Assembly (NCBI GenBank): GCA_029256085.1
Contig: JAQSYP010000001.1
Span: 1 to 64,000, forward strand
Source of the DNA: Caryophanales bacterium
GTDB taxonomy: Bacteria > Bacillota > Bacilli > CAJFEE01
Length of the DNA: 64,000 bases
Direction: 5' to 3'
Part shown: piece after piece, positions 39,221-47,747 of the stretch
Layout: each line of letters begins with the position of its first letter
How positions within the stretch are numbered: position 1 is the stretch's first letter
Translations under genes and position numbers: made by a program
Notes under the pieces: generated by a model
What the model saw: the letters and a program-made list of their open reading frames with translations, nothing else
Told to the model about the DNA's origin: nothing
Database searches by the model: none

Positions 39221-41654
39221 TGTTAAATTAATTACAAACAACTTACTTGATGAATTAAAGGATAAATTTGCAACAGCAGATGAAATTTATATATTAGTTT
39301 CCTTTTTAATGAAATCAGGAATTGAATCAATAAAAGATAGTTTAGAAGATGCATTGTTAAATGGTGCAGAAGTTTTTATTTGTTGTGGAGATTATCTACA
39401 TGTTACTCAACCGGAAGCACTCGAAACATTACTTGGTTTAAAAGCTAAATATCATGATTTAAATATCAGATTAGTAAATAGTAATGGGAAATCTTTTCAT
39501 CCAAAAGCTTATATTATCAATAGTAAAGACGAAGGAAGAATGATAGTGGGTTCTTCTAATCTTTCAAGGAGCGCACTAACTTCCGGAGTAGAATGGAATT
39601 TATCAATTGATAAAGATGTAAATGAAAATGTGTATTTAGATGCACTCAAAGAATTTGATAATATTTACTATGCAAATAACACAGTAGAATTGAATGTGGA
39701 AATACTTAAAATATATACAAAAGAATATGCAAATAAAGCTGTAAATAATGAGTTATTAAAAAATTGGGTTGAAAAAGAGAGTAATACAAACCCAGAGATA
39801 ACACGTAAAGATAATGTTCTAGCAGAAACAAATGAAGTATATCAAATTATTGAGCCAAATGAAGTTCAAAAGCTAGCGTTAGAGGAACTGAGAAAGACTC
39901 TTCATGATGAACATGAACGCGGTTTAGTCATAATGGCAACAGGTTTAGGAAAAACATATTTAGCTGCTTTTTTTTCAGATGAAAATAAAGAATTTTTAAA
40001 TAGAGTTTTATTTGTTGCTCATAGAGAAGAGATTTTAACTCAGGCAAAGCTAACTTTTTCGCGAGTTGTAGATGGGGCTAGTTTTGGTTTTTATAATGGT
40101 GTTGAAAAAAATAAGGAAGCAAACTATATTTTTGCATCTGTGCAAACATTGGGAAAAAAGAAGAATCTAAATGAATTCTCTCCTAATAATTTTGACTTAA
40201 TAATTGTTGATGAATTTCATCATGCAGCCGCACCTACATACAAAAAGATAATAGATTATTTTAAGCCTAAGTTTTTATTAGGTATAACAGCCACTCCTGA
40301 TAGGGCAGATGGTGGGGACATATTCGCTATATGTGATGGAAATGAAGTATTCAGATATGAATTTCCAGAAGCAGTTGAGAAAAGGTGGCTTTCACCATAT
40401 AGATATCTAGGTGTGTACGATGAGATTGACTATACACAAATTAAATGGACTGGTAAGGAATATGATAGGGAAGATTTAGAGTTACGCCAATTAAGTAACG
40501 ATATTGCAGATAAGGTTTTTAATGCATGGAAAAATAATAAACAAACTAGAACTCTAGTATTTTGTTCTTCAATAAGACAAGCTGAATTCCTAAGTGAATA
40601 TTTTCATAGTCAAGGAGCATCCTGCGTAGCATTACATTCAAAATCTAAAGTTTCTAGGAAGAGCGCAATTAATAGTTTAGAATCACAGGATATTGAAATT
40701 ATATTTACAGTAGACTTATTTAACGAAGGTGTAGATATTCCGAGTGTCGATACATTAATTTTTGTAAGACCAACAGAATCATTAACTGTTTTTATTCAAC
40801 AAATAGGTCGTGGATTAAGGCTGCATAAAGGCAAGGAATACTGTACAATAATTGATCTAATCGGAAATTACCGGAATGTAGAGATGAAACTTTCTGCGTT
40901 AGCAAAAACTGGATTAAAGTGGAAGAACGCTACGGATTTAAAAGAATTTGCCCCAAGTGGTTGTACAATTGAATTTGACTTAGAAACAATAGACTTAGTT
41001 AATCAATTGCGAAAGAGAAGTCAAACTCTTATAGATAGATATGAAGATTACTACTTTGGATTAAAATCTGAATTAGGAAGAAGACCGAATATTTTGGAGT
41101 TTCATTTAAAATACAACCTTAAGTTTTTAATTGATAATTCTAAGGGTATTAAGTCATATTTTGATTTCTTAAATAAAATAAATGAACTTAATCAGTTAGA
41201 GGAACAATGTCTATTTGTCTATAAAGATTGGCTAAATGAGGTATCAACTACATTAATGAACAAAAGTTATAAGATGGTAATGTTAGCGCAGTTCCTAGAT
41301 AAAGGGCAAGAAAAGTGGACAAATCCAGAAAATATAGCAAACATTTCATACGGCTTTTACAATTATATTACTTCAAAAAATTATAGAGTAATAAAAGACG
41401 GTAATGATTTAGAGTTTAATAGAGAACTAGGTTACAACGAGAAAAAAGTAATAAATAAAATAAAGGAAATGCCCGCAAGTAAATGGTCTAATACTAGTAA
41501 TGGATTTGTTAAACTTGATAAAAATAATAATATAATACATTTTGACGTTATGGTAGAACAAGAACATATGGAAATATTATTTAATTGGACGAAAGAAATC
41601 TGTGAATATCGCTTACATGAATATTTCGAGCGCAAACCTTCAATTAAAAATTAA
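39213..41654 (+). CDS. PLD-like nuclease domain fused to superfamily 2 helicase
   Basis: 813 aa. Residues 1-160: phospholipase-D-like domain, with FHPKAYI (HxK) and VGSSNLSRSAL as its single HKD-type half-site. Residues 210-560: SF2 motor with LVIMATGLGKTYLAA (Walker A), IIVDEFHHAAAPTY (DEFH), LLGITATPDRADGG (III) and QQIGRGLRLHKGKEY (VI). Residues 560-813: helical C-terminal domain of unknown function, perhaps DUF3427-like. PLD-helicase fusions are common in defence or repair loci. The gene ends in its own terminator. AT-rich even for this genome. Confidence 0.9.
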   Translation: MSNVKLITNNLLDELKDKFATADEIYILVSFLMKSGIESIKDSLEDALLNGAEVFICCGDYLHVTQPEALETLLGLKAKYHDLNIRLVNSNGKSFHPKAYIINSKDEGRMIVGSSNLSRSALTSGVEWNLSIDKDVNENVYLDALKEFDNIYYANNTVELNVEILKIYTKEYANKAVNNELLKNWVEKESNTNPEITRKDNVLAETNEVYQIIEPNEVQKLALEELRKTLHDEHERGLVIMATGLGKTYLAAFFSDENKEFLNRVLFVAHREEILTQAKLTFSRVVDGASFGFYNGVEKNKEANYIFASVQTLGKKKNLNEFSPNNFDLIIVDEFHHAAAPTYKKIIDYFKPKFLLGITATPDRADGGDIFAICDGNEVFRYEFPEAVEKRWLSPYRYLGVYDEIDYTQIKWTGKEYDREDLELRQLSNDIADKVFNAWKNNKQTRTLVFCSSIRQAEFLSEYFHSQGASCVALHSKSKVSRKSAINSLESQDIEIIFTVDLFNEGVDIPSVDTLIFVRPTESLTVFIQQIGRGLRLHKGKEYCTIIDLIGNYRNVEMKLSALAKTGLKWKNATDLKEFAPSGCTIEFDLETIDLVNQLRKRSQTLIDRYEDYYFGLKSELGRRPNILEFHLKYNLKFLIDNSKGIKSYFDFLNKINELNQLEEQCLFVYKDWLNEVSTTLMNKSYKMVMLAQFLDKGQEKWTNPENIANISYGFYNYITSKNYRVIKDGNDLEFNRELGYNEKKVINKIKEMPASKWSNTSNGFVKLDKNNNIIHFDVMVEQEHMEILFNWTKEICEYRLHEYFERKPSIKN

Positions 41655-41661
41655 GCAATTT

Positions 41662-41694
41662 AAAAAGCACCCCCCAGTGGATTGCTTTTTTTTT
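41662..41694 (+). terminator. Terminator of the HIT-MazG-helicase operon
   Basis: AAAAAGCA / TGCTTTTTTTTT stem with a long loop. Confidence 0.65.
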
Positions 41695-41734
41695 AAACTT
41701 TATCCTTATATAAAATATTCTTAATTAAAAATAG

Positions 41735-41764
41735 TTGACATCAAACTAATTCATCGCATATACT
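41735..41764 (+). promoter_or_regulatory. Sigma-A promoter of the yceI-family gene
   Basis: TTGACA (41735-41740), 18-bp spacer, TATACT (41759-41764). Confidence 0.75.
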
Positions 41765-41778
41765 TATCTTAAATTAAG

Positions 41779-41798
41779 TTATCTTGAATTCGAGATAA
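41779..41798. promoter_or_regulatory. MhqR-like operator
   Basis: Near-perfect 20-bp palindrome TTATCTTGAATTCGAGATAA with one mismatch pair. It matches the consensus I know for the MarR-type regulator MhqR (TATCTCGAATTCGAGATA), which responds to quinones. It starts about 15 bp after the -10 box, so a bound repressor would block transcription. Confidence 0.7.
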
Positions 41799-41836
41799 TA
41801 TTAATAAATATAAAATATCCAATGGGGGAATATAAA

Positions 41837-42367
41837 ATGACAATTTCAAAATGGGCAGTAGATAACGCACATAGCAGTATTGATTTTTCAGTAAGACATA
41901 TGATGATTGCAAACGTAAAAGGATCTTTCCAAAACTTTGATGCTACAATCGAGGCTGATGTAACAGACTTAACAACTGCAAACATTGCATTCAATGTTGA
42001 GTTAGCAAGTATCGACACTCGTAACGAAGATCGTGACAACCATCTTAGATCAGCTGATTTCTTTGATGTAGAAAATCATCCGACAATGACATTCAAATCA
42101 TCTAAGATCGCTCGCGTAGACGAAGATGAGTATGAAGTTACTGGAGAATTATCATTACACGGAGTAACTAAAACAGAAACATTTAAAGTTACATTTGAAG
42201 GTCAAGGTAAGGATCCTTGGGGTAATGAAAAAGTTGGGTTTAGTGTAAATGGTTCAGTAAACCGTACTGATTATGGTTTAACTTGGAATGCAGCCCTAGA
42301 AACAGGTGGAGTTTTAATTGGTGATAAAGTAAAAGTGTCACTTCAAATTGAAGCTGCAAAGGCTTAA
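41837..42367 (+). CDS. YceI-family protein
   Basis: 176 aa, beta-barrel lipocalin-like fold. WAVDNAHSSIDFSVRHMMIANVKG and LTGELSLHGVTKTETF-type strands (here VTGELSLHGVTKTETF) are family signatures; the family binds polyisoprenoids or quinones. No signal peptide. ATG 41837 is used; the earlier ATG is part of the SD (GGGGGAA). The MhqR-like operator fits a quinone-stress role. Confidence 0.92.
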   Translation: MTISKWAVDNAHSSIDFSVRHMMIANVKGSFQNFDATIEADVTDLTTANIAFNVELASIDTRNEDRDNHLRSADFFDVENHPTMTFKSSKIARVDEDEYEVTGELSLHGVTKTETFKVTFEGQGKDPWGNEKVGFSVNGSVNRTDYGLTWNAALETGGVLIGDKVKVSLQIEAAKA

Positions 42368-42380
42368 TAAAAATCCATAA

Positions 42381-42422
42381 AAAGAACGCAGGACACAATA
42401 TATAAGTGTGCCTGCGTTTTTT
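42381..42422. terminator. Bidirectional terminator
   Basis: AACGCAGG..ACAC / GTGT..CCTGCGTT between convergent yceI-family and exporter genes. Confidence 0.88.
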
Positions 42423-42423
42423 A

Positions 42424-43035
42424 CTATTTTAATAAATTAATAGCTAAGTAAATAGCAAGTCCCCACATAATTAAGGCAGAAGCTCGATTCAAGATCCTCA
42501 TTAGTGTCCCTGAATTGTCTAACCGTCCAACTTGTCTTCCAAGAAGAGCGAGTACTCCGAACCAAATCCAAGAAACGATTATACAAGTAATACTGAAAAC
42601 AATTTTTTCGAATCCAGAATATTGTAAAGAGCTTGTACCTATTACACCAATCGTATCTAAAATTGCATGAGGATTTAAGATAGAAATTGAAGCTGTATAG
42701 ATAATTTGCTTCTTAATTGGTAAAACAACAACTTCGGAGTCAACCTTCTTAACTTCACTTCTCCATGTAACCAATCCCATAAAAAGCAGAAATAAAACAC
42801 CTATACTCATTAAAATTAATTCAATCCACTCATTAGCAAGAACAAGAACCGATACACCTGTAACAGCAAGTGTTATTAATATTGTATCGCAAATACTAGC
42901 CACAATTACAACGGGTAAAACGCGCCAGAAAGAAGATTGAATAGCCCCTTGTTGGAATACAAATACATTTTGTGCCCCTAAAGGCATTATTAGTCCAAGT
43001 GCTAATAACGTAGCATGTAAAATAATTTCAATCAT
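42424..43035 (-). CDS. LysE/ArgO-family amino-acid exporter
   Basis: 203 aa, six TM helices. LGLIMPLGAQNVFVFQQGA is the LysE/ArgO N-terminal signature and LNPHAILDTIGVIGT the conserved fourth-helix motif. Exports basic amino acids in known members; substrate here unproven. SD TAGGAG. Confidence 0.9.
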   Translation of the reverse strand: MIEIILHATLLALGLIMPLGAQNVFVFQQGAIQSSFWRVLPVVIVASICDTILITLAVTGVSVLVLANEWIELILMSIGVLFLLFMGLVTWRSEVKKVDSEVVVLPIKKQIIYTASISILNPHAILDTIGVIGTSSLQYSGFEKIVFSITCIIVSWIWFGVLALLGRQVGRLDNSGTLMRILNRASALIMWGLAIYLAINLLK

Positions 43036-43174
43036 TTTTTATTTCTCCTATTTTTTTAACCCTTTTTTGCATAATAGGGGATTGTCCTATCACCGATAGC
43101 TAGCATTATAAGTATACTACTAACAGTAGGACAAGATTATTCTACCACAAGTGAAATTGAAGGTTTTGATTAAA

Positions 43175-44368
43175 ATGAAAATATATAGAAAGAAGTCGAT
43201 TAAAGACCTAATTCCAGATGAAATTATACTCCACCCAATATATGGTAATGATGGAGTATTATTTTTAAAGAGGTACAGTGTTATAACAAATTCGATAATT
43301 ATTAAATTAAAAAAATATTTTCCATCAAGTGCAGAGATTATCGTAACCCATAACCTCAAAACTTTTGAAATTTTCGAGGATTCTAGAATATTCGAGGATA
43401 GGAATTTTCTAGAGAGTCTTAAAATTATAGTTGGAAAATTCAATATGTATACTAGTGAAGACTTGGACTTTGAAGATTATATTGATGAGAGAGCAGAATT
43501 AAATAAGGAAGAAATTGTAATTGTAAATGATCATAAGGAAAACAAAACTGAGCTTGAAAAATTTTATAATTATCCATTATGGGAGAGTTTCAAACAGATA
43601 TTTGATTCTCAGCACTTAATTAATAGAATTTCAATAATAAAGCAGTTATTTTTCGAGCGAATTGAGCAAGAGCAAATATTGAAGACATATTATAAGGAAC
43701 TCGAGTCATATCATGAGGCTCTAGAAGTTAGTAGCATAAATACTTGCATTGTATCTATTATGATTGGTTTAACATTGGAGTTAAGAGATGAACAATTAAT
43801 AGAGTTAGCAATAGCCTCACTATTTGCAAATATAGGTTTTATTAGGCAATCGAAAGACGAATATTTTACCTATGTTAAAGATGGAGAGCATACTGAGACA
43901 ACAATAAAACATATTAAAAATTCAGTTGAGATAATTTCATCCTCTTATATAGGAAAAAGAAAAAATATTGTAATGGGAATATTAGACCATCATGAGTGTG
44001 TTGATGGTTCAGGGTTACCTAATAAGAAATTAGGAAATCAAATTCACCTATTCGCAAAAATAATTTCAATTTCTAAACTATACGACCAGCTTGTTAGAGG
44101 ATTTTTTGGAAGAAAAACAATGAAGTCGACGCAAGCACTACAATATATATGGGAACAAAGAGGAAGAACTTTAGATAAAAATATTGTAAAGGTTTTTATT
44201 TATCGAACTAATATATTTAAGATAAATGAGGAATATACATTACCTGATAATCGTACTGGAAAAATCATTGGATTTACGGACTATATTAACTTTCCTTTAT
44301 TTCCAATCATTTTGTTAAATAACGGTGAAATTAGAGATTTATATTTTGAAAGAAAAAAACCGGATTAA
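43175..44368 (+). CDS. Degenerate HD-GYP-type protein
   Basis: 397 aa. The C-terminal part (about 200-360) has the HD-GYP layout: the second half is intact (ILDHHECVDGSGLPNKKLGN), but the first metal motif, normally LLHDIGK, reads SLFANIGFI, so both the His and Asp are gone. The N-terminal 190 residues are uncharacterised. Probably lacks c-di-GMP phosphodiesterase activity and may act as a binding or partner protein. ATG 43175 preferred to GTG 43151 (AAGG 11 bp upstream). Confidence 0.8.
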   Translation: MKIYRKKSIKDLIPDEIILHPIYGNDGVLFLKRYSVITNSIIIKLKKYFPSSAEIIVTHNLKTFEIFEDSRIFEDRNFLESLKIIVGKFNMYTSEDLDFEDYIDERAELNKEEIVIVNDHKENKTELEKFYNYPLWESFKQIFDSQHLINRISIIKQLFFERIEQEQILKTYYKELESYHEALEVSSINTCIVSIMIGLTLELRDEQLIELAIASLFANIGFIRQSKDEYFTYVKDGEHTETTIKHIKNSVEIISSSYIGKRKNIVMGILDHHECVDGSGLPNKKLGNQIHLFAKIISISKLYDQLVRGFFGRKTMKSTQALQYIWEQRGRTLDKNIVKVFIYRTNIFKINEEYTLPDNRTGKIIGFTDYINFPLFPIILLNNGEIRDLYFERKKPD

Positions 44369-44392
44369 CTTAAATGTTAATTCGGTTTATTC
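44357..44392 (+). terminator. Terminator after the HD-GYP-like gene
   Basis: AAACCGGATTAAC / GTTAATTCGGTTT stem; overlaps the last codons. Confidence 0.85.
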
Positions 44393-44410
44393 TGTATTTA
44401 TATAAAAGAC

Positions 44411-45787
44411 CTATACCTCTTTTGATTGCTTTGAACTATAAAATGTATAAACGAGAGTACCGACTAACATATAGATAATGAACCCAGCCCATATACTAAA
44501 GCTCATTTGTATCATTAAAAATAGACAAGATACGACAGTTAGAATTACGAAAAATCCAGCGTAAGGAACTTTAAAAGGTCGTTCGATTTCGGGATTCGTT
44601 TTTCTAAAAACATACAACCCTATCGCTACTAATAAAAATGTAAATAGCAAAACGATATTTATCAAACTAGCCAAATATTGAAGATCTACAAAACCAGCTA
44701 TAACAGCAGAGATTAAGCCATTAACCCAAATGTTAAACGTAGGCGTTGAATTTTTCGGATTAATAGAAGAGAATCTCTTTGGGATTAAACGGTCTACTGA
44801 CATTGAGTATACTATTTGTGAGTTTGCAAACATCATCATGAAAATTACAGTCGTCATCCCAATTACGGCAGCAGCAGAAATTATTGAAGCAAGTGTACCC
44901 ATTCCTGCCTCTGTAAGAGCGTATGCAACAGGGTGCGCGACATTTAGATCTTTATAACTAACCATTCCTGTTAGAACAAATGAAACGCCAATATATAGAA
45001 TTGCACAAATTGCTAATGATGCTAATATTCCTATTGGTACAGTCCTTTGTGGGTTTTTTGCGTATTCAGCTGTTGTTGCAACACTATCAAATCCTAAGTA
45101 GACAAAGAATAGTACTGAAGCGCCTGCGAAAATTCCATCAACACCATAAGGCATAACTGGTGTAAAGTTAGCTGTATCTACATGCCCAACACCTACTGCT
45201 ATAAATAATATTATTGCTGCAAGCTTTATATATACAATTATTTTATTAATCATTGTACTTTCTTTAGCACCAAGGCTTAAAACAAAAGTTATTAATAAAA
45301 CTATAAAAACTGCTAAGATATCTATTTTTCCACCTTGAGTAAAATTGTGAGAACTTAAGGATGATGGCAATGTAACTCCCATATCTTTAAGAATTCCTTG
45401 GGAATATGCTGACCAGCCGCCTGAGATTGCAGCAGGCGCTAAAATATACGCAAGAATCGAACCCCATCCCGATATAAAAGCAAAATACTTACCTAATGAG
45501 ACGCTTATATACGAATAGCTTCCACCAGGAACTGGTACTGCTGATGAGAATTCTGCAAAACATAAAGCAATAAGACCACAAACAATGATTCCTATAAGTA
45601 AAGATAAAAAGATTCCAGGCCCTGTTTGCGTTGCAGCAACAATTCCGGTTAAAACGAAAATTCCTGTACCAATAATTGAACCTATGCCTAGTAGTGTTAG
45701 GTCAAGTGCACCAAGAGTTCTTGGCGTATTTTTTCTTCCTGATAGACTAATTAGTTTGTGGACGTCAATTCTTTCAAATAATTTCAT
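44411..45787 (-). CDS. Amino-acid permease (APC superfamily, YfnA-like)
   Basis: 458 aa, twelve TM helices. GSIIGTGIFVLTGIVAA (GTGIF substrate-binding unwound helix) and AVPVPGGSYSYISVSLGK are typical of the CAT-like APC group. Preceded by a T-box leader on the same strand, so expression follows the charging of one tRNA; if my reading of the leader is right, tRNA-Asn. SD CGGAGGAG. Confidence 0.92.
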   Translation of the reverse strand: MKLFERIDVHKLISLSGRKNTPRTLGALDLTLLGIGSIIGTGIFVLTGIVAATQTGPGIFLSLLIGIIVCGLIALCFAEFSSAVPVPGGSYSYISVSLGKYFAFISGWGSILAYILAPAAISGGWSAYSQGILKDMGVTLPSSLSSHNFTQGGKIDILAVFIVLLITFVLSLGAKESTMINKIIVYIKLAAIILFIAVGVGHVDTANFTPVMPYGVDGIFAGASVLFFVYLGFDSVATTAEYAKNPQRTVPIGILASLAICAILYIGVSFVLTGMVSYKDLNVAHPVAYALTEAGMGTLASIISAAAVIGMTTVIFMMMFANSQIVYSMSVDRLIPKRFSSINPKNSTPTFNIWVNGLISAVIAGFVDLQYLASLINIVLLFTFLLVAIGLYVFRKTNPEIERPFKVPYAGFFVILTVVSCLFLMIQMSFSIWAGFIIYMLVGTLVYTFYSSKQSKEV

Positions 45788-45826
45788 GGTTTCTCCTCCG
45801 AAATAATAAGTCTTTTAGTTTGGAAA

Positions 45827-45883
45827 TCAACCATAAACGGACCAGGCCCGCACCTCATTTGGATTTTGTATAGCAATTAACAT
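45827..45883 (-). CDS. 18-residue leader ORF between T-box terminator and permease
   Basis: ATG 45883 with strong AAGGAGTG upstream encodes MLIAIQNPNEVRAWSVYG and stops 39 bp before the permease start. It lies after the T-box terminator, so is made only when the leader reads through. It may be a translated leader or a chance ORF; no homologue known to me. Confidence 0.45.
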   Translation of the reverse strand: MLIAIQNPNEVRAWSVYG

Positions 45884-45908
45884 TTAAATCACTCCTTATA
45901 TAAAAATA

Positions 45909-46115
45909 AAAAAGCCCTCTACACTAAAAAATAGTGTAGAGGGCGATTAATTACCGTGGTGCCACCTCAATTGTTTTTCTTTAAATAAGAAAAACCTCTC
46001 ATTCGAGTACTTGTCAACTGACGTTATACTCTATCCTTTTAACGGTGGAGATCCGGGCTACCTACTTGAATAATCGTTCAGTATACCTCTCATGGGCCCA
46101 TTCATTTTATTAACC
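45909..46115 (-). ncRNA. T-box leader of the amino-acid permease
   Basis: On the minus strand: stem I region with CCGTTAAAAGGATAGAGTAT, then the T-box core AGGTGGCACCACGG (45954-45968) and a terminator GCCCTCTACACT / AGTGTAGAGGGC with T-run (45909-45943). The T-box base C (TGGC) would pair with discriminator G. AAC at 46025-46023 (TATAACGTC) is the best specifier candidate; tRNA-Asn in this genome has discriminator G, which fits. The specifier is uncertain. Confidence 0.85.
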
Positions 46116-46301
46116 GTACTTGCTTTTCACCATCCGCAAGCTCTCTATAACGATAAGAATAAAATTACTCTTCCCATTCAAAAATTTAAAGTTATTTTTT
46201 TATTAATTGTATTTCGGAATTCGTATAATTGCAATAGAAATCTTTTGATGTATTTTTCTTACAAAATCAATAGAAATACTTGGAGATTTTGTGGCGAATA
46301 T

Positions 46302-46307
46302 GTTATA
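46302..46307 (+). promoter_or_regulatory. -10 box of the 134-aa membrane protein gene
   Basis: TATAAT with TTGGAG 18 bp upstream (46278-46283), 26 bp before ATG. Confidence 0.5.
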
Positions 46308-46333
46308 ATTATGTGTACAAGGGGGATGAAAAG

Positions 46334-46738
46334 ATGAATTATGTAATTCATATGGCAATTGGTTTTTCAATGTTAATTTCCGTTATTTTTCCATTTGTAG
46401 GTATGTCACTCCATAGTATCGAGCCTCAACAAAAAATAGATAAAAGTCAACTAATGATAAACGCACACTACATACAATTAACATTACTTTTAGTATCAGT
46501 TGTAACCGGTTCCATTTTACTAAACGGGTTTCCGATGGTAACTTGGACGTTTGTAGCATGGGGTATGTATATTATAATCATAACATGTGTAGTAAATATG
46601 ATAAAAAATGCAAAAATTGTAATTGTTGAAACAAAAAGACGAGTTTATCCAAGAAAAATTATTAATAGATATATAAACTGGTCGTTTTTAAATGTTTTAG
46701 CAGTATTTGCAATGTTATTTTATAAATCGTTTTATTAA
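46334..46738 (+). CDS. Small membrane protein, unknown
   Basis: 134 aa with four hydrophobic helices (about 2-24, 43-62, 68-90, 112-133). Short charged loop KNAKIVIVETKRRVYPRK. SD GGGGGATG. An upstream ATG would start before the -10 box. No family recognised. Confidence 0.8.
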   Translation: MNYVIHMAIGFSMLISVIFPFVGMSLHSIEPQQKIDKSQLMINAHYIQLTLLLVSVVTGSILLNGFPMVTWTFVAWGMYIIIITCVVNMIKNAKIVIVETKRRVYPRKIINRYINWSFLNVLAVFAMLFYKSFY

Positions 46739-46748
46739 AAGTACATGC

Positions 46749-46860
46749 GCAGAAACTGCTCGCTTTCCGCGGGCACGGCCTCAACTAATTTTCGCAAGTT
46801 TCACTTGCAAAAATGGATTTTCGGCTCGTGCTGTTTCCGCTGGAGTCTCGCAGTTTTTGC
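46749..46860. repeat. GCTCGCTTTCCGCGG palindromic element, copy E2
   Basis: GCAGAAACTGCTCGCTTTCC ... GCTGGAGTCTCGCAGTTTTTGC with inverted ends. The inner TTTTCGCAAG...CTTGCAAAAA is a second hairpin. Some 95% like copy E3 by eye. Any reading frame through it is fortuitous. Confidence 0.93.
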
Positions 46861-46894
46861 TTTATGTAGATTATGTAAGAACTTTATAAAATTT

Positions 46895-46932
46895 TAAAAA
46901 AGCCTTTAGGATAATCCTAAAGGCTTTCGTCT
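46895..46932. terminator. Bidirectional terminator
   Basis: Perfect AAAGCCTTTAGGAT / ATCCTAAAGGCTTT; on the minus side it lies beyond array A4, which is therefore in the ytoA 3' UTR. Confidence 0.9.
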
Positions 46933-46994
46933 TTTAAATTGCTCCAATCAACTAAATTGAACTTTAATCAGATTAGTTTCCAGAGGATTCATTA

Positions 46995-47128
46995 ACTTTA
47001 TGTACTTTATCACTAACTTTTAACTATTTATCACTAACTTTTAACTATTTATCACTAACTTTTAACTATTTATCACTAACTTTTAACTATTTATCACTAA
47101 CTTTTTTCCGCAATATTTAATCCAAAAA
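46995..47128 (-). repeat. 21-nt tandem array, family A (copy A4)
   Basis: Five units with core TATCACTAACTTTTAACTAT, period 21 bp, ending in CTAACTTTTTTCCGCAATATTTAATCCAAA, nearly the same flank as array A1. Confidence 0.95.
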
Positions 47129-47145
47129 AGAAAATGAATCTTATA

Positions 47146-47664
47146 CTAAAGACTTTTTACAATACTTTTATAATATTTAGCTTTTTCAACGTAACTTCTC
47201 TGACCACGATACATGTCTTCAATATCTTTCTCAGTTAGTTCACGAACAACCTTTGCGGGATTACCTACTGCAAGTGACCTTGGTGGTATTACTTTTCCAG
47301 GAGTAACAACTGCTCCAGCTGCAATCAAAGTTTCTTCTCCAACTTCAGCACCATCTAACACTACAGCCCCCATACCTATTAAGGCACCTTTTCGAATTGT
47401 GCAGCTATGTAATACAACATTGTGGCCAATCGTAACTTTATCCTCTATAATTACAGGAATATCAGTACTTTGGTGAATAACAGAACTTTCTTGGATATTT
47501 ACACCTTTGCCAATACGAACAGGGGCTAAATCAGCACGAATTGTTGTATTAAACCAAACGGAGCTTTCTTCTTCAATTTCCACATCACCAATAATAGTTA
47601 CATAATCAGCAACGAACACCGATGAATCGATTTTTGGAGTTTTATCTTTATATGGATAAATCAT
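47146..47664 (-). CDS. ytoA: Gamma-carbonic-anhydrase-family protein YtoA
   Basis: 172 aa left-handed beta helix with hexapeptide repeats (VTIIGDVEIEEESSVWFNTT and onward). Zn ligands expected in SVIHQS, TIGHNVVLHSC (two His). Family: gamma-CA/PaaY-like; whether it hydrates CO2 is unproven. ATG 47664 with AAAGGAAG; a six-codon extension upstream overlaps the SD. Confidence 0.9.
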   Translation of the reverse strand: MIYPYKDKTPKIDSSVFVADYVTIIGDVEIEEESSVWFNTTIRADLAPVRIGKGVNIQESSVIHQSTDIPVIIEDKVTIGHNVVLHSCTIRKGALIGMGAVVLDGAEVGEETLIAAGAVVTPGKVIPPRSLAVGNPAKVVRELTEKDIEDMYRGQRSYVEKAKYYKSIVKSL

Positions 47665-47747
47665 AAAAAAACTTCCTTTCAAACGTAATTTGTTTCGATA
47701 ACATGATAATACTAATAATAAATAAAAAAATACAGCAGGAGGTACAA

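Noticed and set aside
46707-46889. 60-aa reading frame after the 134-aa membrane protein
   Set aside because: It is mostly the palindromic repeat E2; no SD.
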